A stretch of DNA of 10,412 bases from Actinobacteria bacterium UBA5182 (lineage in GTDB: Bacteria > Actinomycetota > UBA4738). Both the position numbers and the translations under genes were made by a program. The stretch is from NCBI GenBank assembly GCA_002413185.1, contig DHWM01000191.1, positions 1 to 10,412 of the forward strand, in the 5' to 3' direction. Position 1 is the stretch's first letter, and each line of letters starts with the position of its first letter. Below the pieces are notes generated by a model. That model had not been told where the DNA came from. It did no database searches and saw nothing but the letters and a program-made list of their open reading frames with translations. Shown here one piece after another: positions 7,336 through 10,412 of this stretch.

Positions 7336-7341
7336 TAGACT
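7336..7341 (+). promoter_or_regulatory. -10 element TAGACT six nt before a GTG start
   Basis: TAGACT ends six nt before GTG 7348, so the transcript probably begins at or next to the start codon (leaderless). No Shine-Dalgarno is present upstream of GTG 7348, which agrees. No recognisable -35 was found. Confidence 0.45.
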
Positions 7342-7347
7342 CAGCCG

Positions 7348-7953
7348 GTGCAGCGGGACATGCGGCGAGCGGTCCGGCTCGAATACGCGACCATCGGCTG
7401 GAACGCCATCGAAGCCGTGCTCGCGCTTGTGTTCGGCATCGTCGCGGGATCACTCGCGCTCACCGCGTTCGGCATCGACTCCGTGATCGAGGTTTTCTCG
7501 GCACTCGTCGTCCTGCGCGAGCTTCGGAGCCATGAGGACCACGTCCACCAGGGAGCCGGGGCCGAGCGAATGTTCCTGCGGGTGATCGGGGTGACGTTCT
7601 TCCTACTGGCCGCCTACGTTGTGATCGGAGCCGCCTACGATCTCGCGGCGAGGGCGCGGCCTGAGCACTCCATCGCGGGCATCGTGCTCACAGCGGCCTC
7701 GTTCCTCACCATGTCGCTGCTGGCACGGGCGAAGCACCGGACCGGGCACCGCATCAACAGCCTCCCGCTGATCGCCGACAGCCGGGAGACCCGCCTGTGC
7801 TCGCTCCTGTCGCTCGTCACGGTGGTCGGACTGGCACTCAACGCGGCCTTCGGCTGGTGGTGGGCCGACCCGGTTGCCGCCCTCGGAATCGCTTTCCTCG
7901 CCGTGCAAGAGGGCCTGGAAGCGATCACGGGAGAGCACCCCGAGCACCATTGA
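7348..7953 (+). CDS. Short CDF-like cation efflux protein (membrane domain only)
   Basis: 201-aa membrane protein corresponding to the transmembrane half of cation diffusion facilitator transporters, with about six hydrophobic segments (roughly 12-33, 36-57, 76-98, 107-126, 150-170, 172-190). It lacks the C-terminal cytoplasmic metallochaperone-like domain, whereas typical CDFs are about 300 aa. The family end motif WWADPVAALGIAFLAVQEG is clear. The canonical metal site (DxxxD in TM2, HxxxD in TM5) reads Asp44-xxx-Glu48 (GIDSVIE) and Glu147-xxx-Cys151 (ADSRETRLCS), so metal preference may differ from Zn. His62, His65 and His67 cluster in the loop after TM2. An in-frame ATG at 7360 is an alternative start, but the -10 spacing favours GTG 7348. 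The stop is followed 36 nt later by a strong terminator, so it is probably monocistronic. Confidence 0.82.
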   Translation: MQRDMRRAVRLEYATIGWNAIEAVLALVFGIVAGSLALTAFGIDSVIEVFSALVVLRELRSHEDHVHQGAGAERMFLRVIGVTFFLLAAYVVIGAAYDLAARARPEHSIAGIVLTAASFLTMSLLARAKHRTGHRINSLPLIADSRETRLCSLLSLVTVVGLALNAAFGWWWADPVAALGIAFLAVQEGLEAITGEHPEHH

Positions 7954-7986
7954 GCCCCCCTGCGGCTTCGAGCGTCAATGAGACGG

Positions 7987-8016
7987 AAGGGGGCGCCCCG
8001 GAGGGGGGCCCCTTTT
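7987..8016 (+). terminator. Intrinsic terminator after the CDF-like gene
   Basis: A hairpin pairs GGGGC (7990-7994) with GCCCC (8008-8012) and CCCC (7996-7999) with GGGG (8003-8006), with one G-G mismatch and loop GGA, followed by TTTT (8013-8016). AA at 7987-7988 can extend the stem into the T-run. It lies between two convergent genes and, with AA on the other side, may also work weakly for the permease transcript. Confidence 0.75.
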
Positions 8017-8041
8017 CGAAACCGCCGGGCTGGAGCTGCAG

Positions 8042-9451
8042 CTACCCGACCACGCCGTGGAAGAAGTACCAACCGAAGATGATCGAGACCAGGAACATGA
8101 GCGGGTGCACGTCCCGCCACCTTCCTCGGAGGATCTGGATCACCGTGTAGGAGATGAACCCCGCCCCCACGCCGTTCGTGATGCTGTAAGTGAAGGGCAT
8201 GACCCCGATGGTCAAGAGCGCCGGGATCCCGATCCCCGGGTCACTCCAGTTGATGTCCTTGACCAGGGTCATCATGAAGTAGCCGACGATGATGAGCACG
8301 GGGGCCGTGGCGACCTTCGGCACCATGCCGGCGAGCGGCGAGAGGAACATCGAAAGGAGGAACAGGACACCGACAACCACCGCGACGAGGCCCGTCCGGC
8401 CGCCTTCGGAGACCCCGGCCGCGCTCTCGATGTACGTGGTGTTGGAGGAAGCCGAAGCCGCCCCCCCCGCCGCCGCGGCCAGGGAGTCCACGATCAGGAC
8501 CTTCTGGATCCCGGGAAGCCGGCCCTGATCGTCCAGCAAGCCCGCCTCGCCGCCGATCCCGATGACCGTCCCCATCGTGTCGAAGAAGTCCGACAGCATC
8601 ACCGACAGGACGATGGCGATGGCCGTGCCCCAACCGAGGGCCGAGAAGAAGCTGAAGCTGAAGTGGCCCACCAGGTGGAAGTCCGGTCCGGGCCATGAGT
8701 GCGGCACCTTCGCGCTCCCGTCCGTGAACACCTTGAGGTGCTTGGCTTCGTTGACGATCGTGGCGAGGATGGTGGTGAAGACGATGCCAATGAGCAGCGC
8801 CCCACGCATCCGCCTGGCAACGAGTGCCGCGGTGACCGCCAGCCCGATCACGAAGATCAGCAGCGGCCAGCTTCGGAAGTTCTCCACGATGGTTACGGGG
8901 ATGCCCACGCCCGCCTTCACCACGCCCGCGTTGACCAGTCCGATGAACGCGATGAACAGTCCGATCCCGATGCCGATGGCCCGTTTGAGGTCCATGGGAA
9001 TCGCGTTCAGGACGGCTTCCCGGAACCCCGTCAACACCAGCACGGAGATGACCAGACCCTCCATCACGATCACACCCATGGCCTGAGGCCAGGTCAGCTT
9101 GCTGGCCAGGACGAGCGTGAACGCGACGAACGCGTTCAGCCCGAGCCCGGCAGCCAGGGCGAAGGGGTAGTTCGCGTACAGCCCCATCGCCAGGGTGACG
9201 ATCCCGGCGACCAGCGCGGTCACCGTGAGGACCTGGCCGAACTGCAGGGCCACGCCGGCGTGGTCCTTGAGCCCGGCGATGATCTGCGGGTTGACGAACA
9301 AGATGTAGGACATCGTCAGGAACGTGGCCACCCCGGCGATGATCTCGGTGCGGACGCTCGACCCGCGCTCGGTGATCCGGAAATACCGATCGAGCGAACT
9401 GGCCATGCCGGTCGAGCCCCCGCCGGAGGTGGGGGGCGCCTTCGTCGCCAT
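8042..9451 (-). CDS. NCS2-family purine permease (AzgA-like)
   Basis: 469-aa inner-membrane nucleobase:cation symporter, most like the AzgA group that takes up adenine, guanine or hypoxanthine. Family landmarks: DRYFRITERGSSVRTEIIAG near residue 21, GVATFLTMSYILFVNPQI (TM1), ANYPFALAAGLGLNAFVAF (TM3 region), SDFFDTMGTVIGIGGEAGLL, and NTTYIESAAGVSEGGRTG near residues 335-350. The length and roughly 12-14 hydrophobic segments match the family. ATG 9451 (MATKAPPTSGGG) has AAAGGAG about six nt upstream; an upstream in-frame extension has no family similarity and was discarded. A run of eight C at 8461-8468 is read in frame here. It has its own promoter, and substrate cannot be chosen among the purines by sequence alone. 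Confidence 0.93.
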   Translation of the reverse strand: MATKAPPTSGGGSTGMASSLDRYFRITERGSSVRTEIIAGVATFLTMSYILFVNPQIIAGLKDHAGVALQFGQVLTVTALVAGIVTLAMGLYANYPFALAAGLGLNAFVAFTLVLASKLTWPQAMGVIVMEGLVISVLVLTGFREAVLNAIPMDLKRAIGIGIGLFIAFIGLVNAGVVKAGVGIPVTIVENFRSWPLLIFVIGLAVTAALVARRMRGALLIGIVFTTILATIVNEAKHLKVFTDGSAKVPHSWPGPDFHLVGHFSFSFFSALGWGTAIAIVLSVMLSDFFDTMGTVIGIGGEAGLLDDQGRLPGIQKVLIVDSLAAAAGGAASASSNTTYIESAAGVSEGGRTGLVAVVVGVLFLLSMFLSPLAGMVPKVATAPVLIIVGYFMMTLVKDINWSDPGIGIPALLTIGVMPFTYSITNGVGAGFISYTVIQILRGRWRDVHPLMFLVSIIFGWYFFHGVVG

Positions 9452-9526
9452 GCGTGCTCCTTTCGACGCAGCCTGCAGAGCGTCCCGGAACGAACGCTCC
9501 CGGCAACCGGCGGGGAAGGCGATGGA

Positions 9527-9556
9527 AATATACGGAGGGCTGCCGCCCCGGCGCAA
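9527..9556 (-). promoter_or_regulatory. Promoter for the purine permease
   Basis: On the minus strand TTGCGC (9556-9551), an 18-nt spacer and TATATT (9532-9527) predict a start near 9520, giving a leader of about 70 nt. The leader can form two small stems: CCGG-TTG-CCGG, then GAGCGT/ACGCTC with a 10-nt loop. No purine-riboswitch core is present. Confidence 0.5.
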
Positions 9557-9606
9557 GGCTGAACCGGAAAGGGGCCCGACCGCCCCGGTGACGAGGTCTC
9601 TCTCGG

Positions 9607-9966
9607 CTAGGAGCGAAGGTCGACGGCCACCGGTAGCGCAGTTCGGGCCCACGAGCTCAAGGGCTCGCCCTGTCGCCAGTCCTGGTATTTCGCCGCGAGG
9701 AGTTTCCGGGCCATGGCGTCCTCCTCACCGTCCTGAACGACTTCGGCCCGGCCGGAGAATTCCTGTCCGCCAACCCTGACCCCCACCTCGGGGTGGGCCA
9801 GCAGGTTTCGGACCCAGTCCGCCCGCTCCCCACCGCCGGAGAGCATGTACAGACGGTCGCCGGCGATCCCGAACCAGATCTCGATGGTGTGGGGCCGGTC
9901 GGAACGGCGTCCCGTCGTGGTCAGGTAGCAGAAGCTCTCTCGTCGAGCCCGCGCTTGAAGTTCCAC
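9607..9966 (-). CDS. F420-type deazaflavin-dependent oxidoreductase (DDN-like, PPOX superfamily)
   Basis: 119-aa single-domain split-beta-barrel protein. The block ESFCYLTTTGRRSDRPHTIE, followed by IWFGIAGDRLYMLSGGGE and RADWVRNLLAHPEVGVRVGG, is typical of the DDN/F420H2-dependent quinone or nitro reductase group. These use coenzyme F420 and reduce quinones or activated C=C and nitro compounds. F420 use is inferred from family, since no F420 biosynthesis gene is in the window. The family usually starts about ten residues before the CYLTTTG strand, which fits GTG 9966 (MELQARARRESF); GGGAG sits close upstream. That start lies inside the end of the response-regulator gene, giving a 46-nt out-of-frame overlap and implying coupled translation. 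A TTG at 10005 is a weaker alternative. Confidence 0.85.
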   Translation of the reverse strand: MELQARARRESFCYLTTTGRRSDRPHTIEIWFGIAGDRLYMLSGGGERADWVRNLLAHPEVGVRVGGQEFSGRAEVVQDGEEDAMARKLLAAKYQDWRQGEPLSSWARTALPVAVDLRS

Positions 9967-10358
9967 GCTCCCATGATCACATCTCTGATGAACGCGACCG
10001 AGCAACCCTTCACCAGGTAGGCGTACGCCCCGACGTCCTCCGCGCTCCGGGTGGGGAGCGGGCCCTCGTAGACCGTGAGGATGATGACCTGCGTGTACGG
10101 GAGGGCCTCCTTGATGAGACGAGTGGCCTCCATGCCGCCCATGACCGGCATCCGGAGGTCGGACAGGACCACATCGGGTCGAAGCTCCTCCGCCAGGGAC
10201 ACGCCCTCGACGCCGTCGCTGGCCTCGGCGACCACGTCGATGCCCTCGGCTTCCAGGAGCTCCCGAAGGATCGCCCTCTCGTTCGTGTCGTCCTCGAGCA
10301 GGAGGACCCGAGGGCCGTGAACGTTGGAGGTGGCCTCTGCCATCCGGACTGCTTCCAC
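9921..10358 (-). CDS. Stand-alone response regulator receiver (REC) domain protein
   Basis: 145-aa protein that is essentially one CheY-like receiver domain. Motifs: LLLEDD with acidic Asp23/Asp24, phosphoacceptor Asp67 in VVLSDLRMPVMGG, Thr95 in IILTVYE, and Lys117 in YLVKG, the complete phosphotransfer set. No HTH, GGDEF or other output domain follows, so it would act through a partner protein or as a phosphate shuttle. No histidine kinase is in the window. GTG 10358 lies seven nt downstream of a perfect TATAAT, pointing to a leaderless transcript; the in-frame ATG 10343 (MAEATSNVHG) is the alternative. The C-terminal tail overlaps the start of the F420-type reductase gene. Confidence 0.88.
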   Translation of the reverse strand: MEAVRMAEATSNVHGPRVLLLEDDTNERAILRELLEAEGIDVVAEASDGVEGVSLAEELRPDVVLSDLRMPVMGGMEATRLIKEALPYTQVIILTVYEGPLPTRSAEDVGAYAYLVKGCSVAFIRDVIMGAWNFKRGLDERASAT

Positions 10359-10365
10359 CCGGTGG

Positions 10366-10371
10366 ATTATA
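10366..10371 (-). promoter_or_regulatory. Consensus -10 TATAAT for the receiver/reductase pair
   Basis: On the minus strand a perfect TATAAT (10371-10366) is followed by seven nt and GTG 10358, so transcription would start at or beside the start codon. The -35 region (GACTAG at a 17-nt spacer) is not consensus. Upstream, CTAGTC occurs twice, 14 nt apart (10389-10394 and 10403-10408), possibly an activator or repressor site. Confidence 0.5.
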
Positions 10372-10412
10372 GCTTGCCTTCCTTGGGGCTAGTCTCTGCG
10401 AACTAGTCCTAG

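Noticed and set aside
7037..7486. Open frame on the + strand spanning the non-coding interval and the start of the CDF-like gene
   Set aside because: No ribosome binding site, unnatural Ser/Arg/Pro-rich translation, and it overlaps a gene with clear family similarity.
8461..8468. Second C8 tract as a frameshift in the permease
   Set aside because: The permease frame and family similarity continue without interruption across it.
9452..9526. Purine riboswitch in the permease leader
   Set aside because: The conserved three-way-junction core is absent; the ATATA-like string is better explained as a -10 box, and the leader is only about 70 nt with simple stems.

Overview
The window is a GC-rich bacterial chromosome segment with no rRNA, tRNA, transposon, phage or CRISPR signature. 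The proteins look actinobacterial: an F420-type (DDN-like) reductase, a bacterial RIO kinase, an actinobacterial-style Kef antiporter, many GTG starts, and several start codons lying only 6-7 nt downstream of a TAnnnT -10 box, as in leaderless mRNAs. My best guess is an uncultivated Actinomycetota lineage; this is inference, and no marker gene is present to fix it.

Layout. Positions 1-207 are a non-coding leader with a GGCTAG/CTAGCC inverted repeat, followed by fumC (class II fumarase, + strand). Convergent to it is a minus-strand cluster read from about 4500 down to 1625: a small dimeric alpha/beta-barrel protein, a MOSC-domain protein, msrB (methionine sulfoxide reductase B, whose GTG overlaps the MOSC stop) and a Kef-type cation/proton antiporter whose frame is broken in a run of eight C. 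From 4535 the + strand carries a promoter, a 17-codon leader peptide, an intrinsic terminator and then a RIO-type kinase, an arrangement that looks like transcription attenuation. A predicted secreted or lipoprotein gene (5528-6127) and a 46-aa basic small protein (6224-6364) follow on the + strand.

A conserved-looking 171-aa protein with a ribbon-helix-helix-like C-terminus lies on the minus strand (6404-6919) with a good promoter that contains an inverted repeat. Positions 6965-7347 appear to be non-coding. A short CDF-like cation transporter (7348-7953, +) ends at a strong terminator, convergent with an AzgA-type purine permease (8042-9451, -). Upstream of the permease, still on the minus strand, are an F420-type reductase and, overlapping its start, a stand-alone response-regulator receiver domain.

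How the genes fit together. The 4500-1625 cluster suggests redox or methionine-oxidation repair coupled to ion homeostasis, but this rests on gene order only. The rest is a mosaic of housekeeping and transport genes. The most unusual element is the leader peptide/terminator unit in front of the RIO kinase. Its Ile/Val/Arg/Pro-rich peptide uses A/T-ending codons (ATT, GTT, CGT) that are uncommon in neighbouring genes, and it resembles branched-chain amino-acid attenuators, yet no ilv or leu gene follows.
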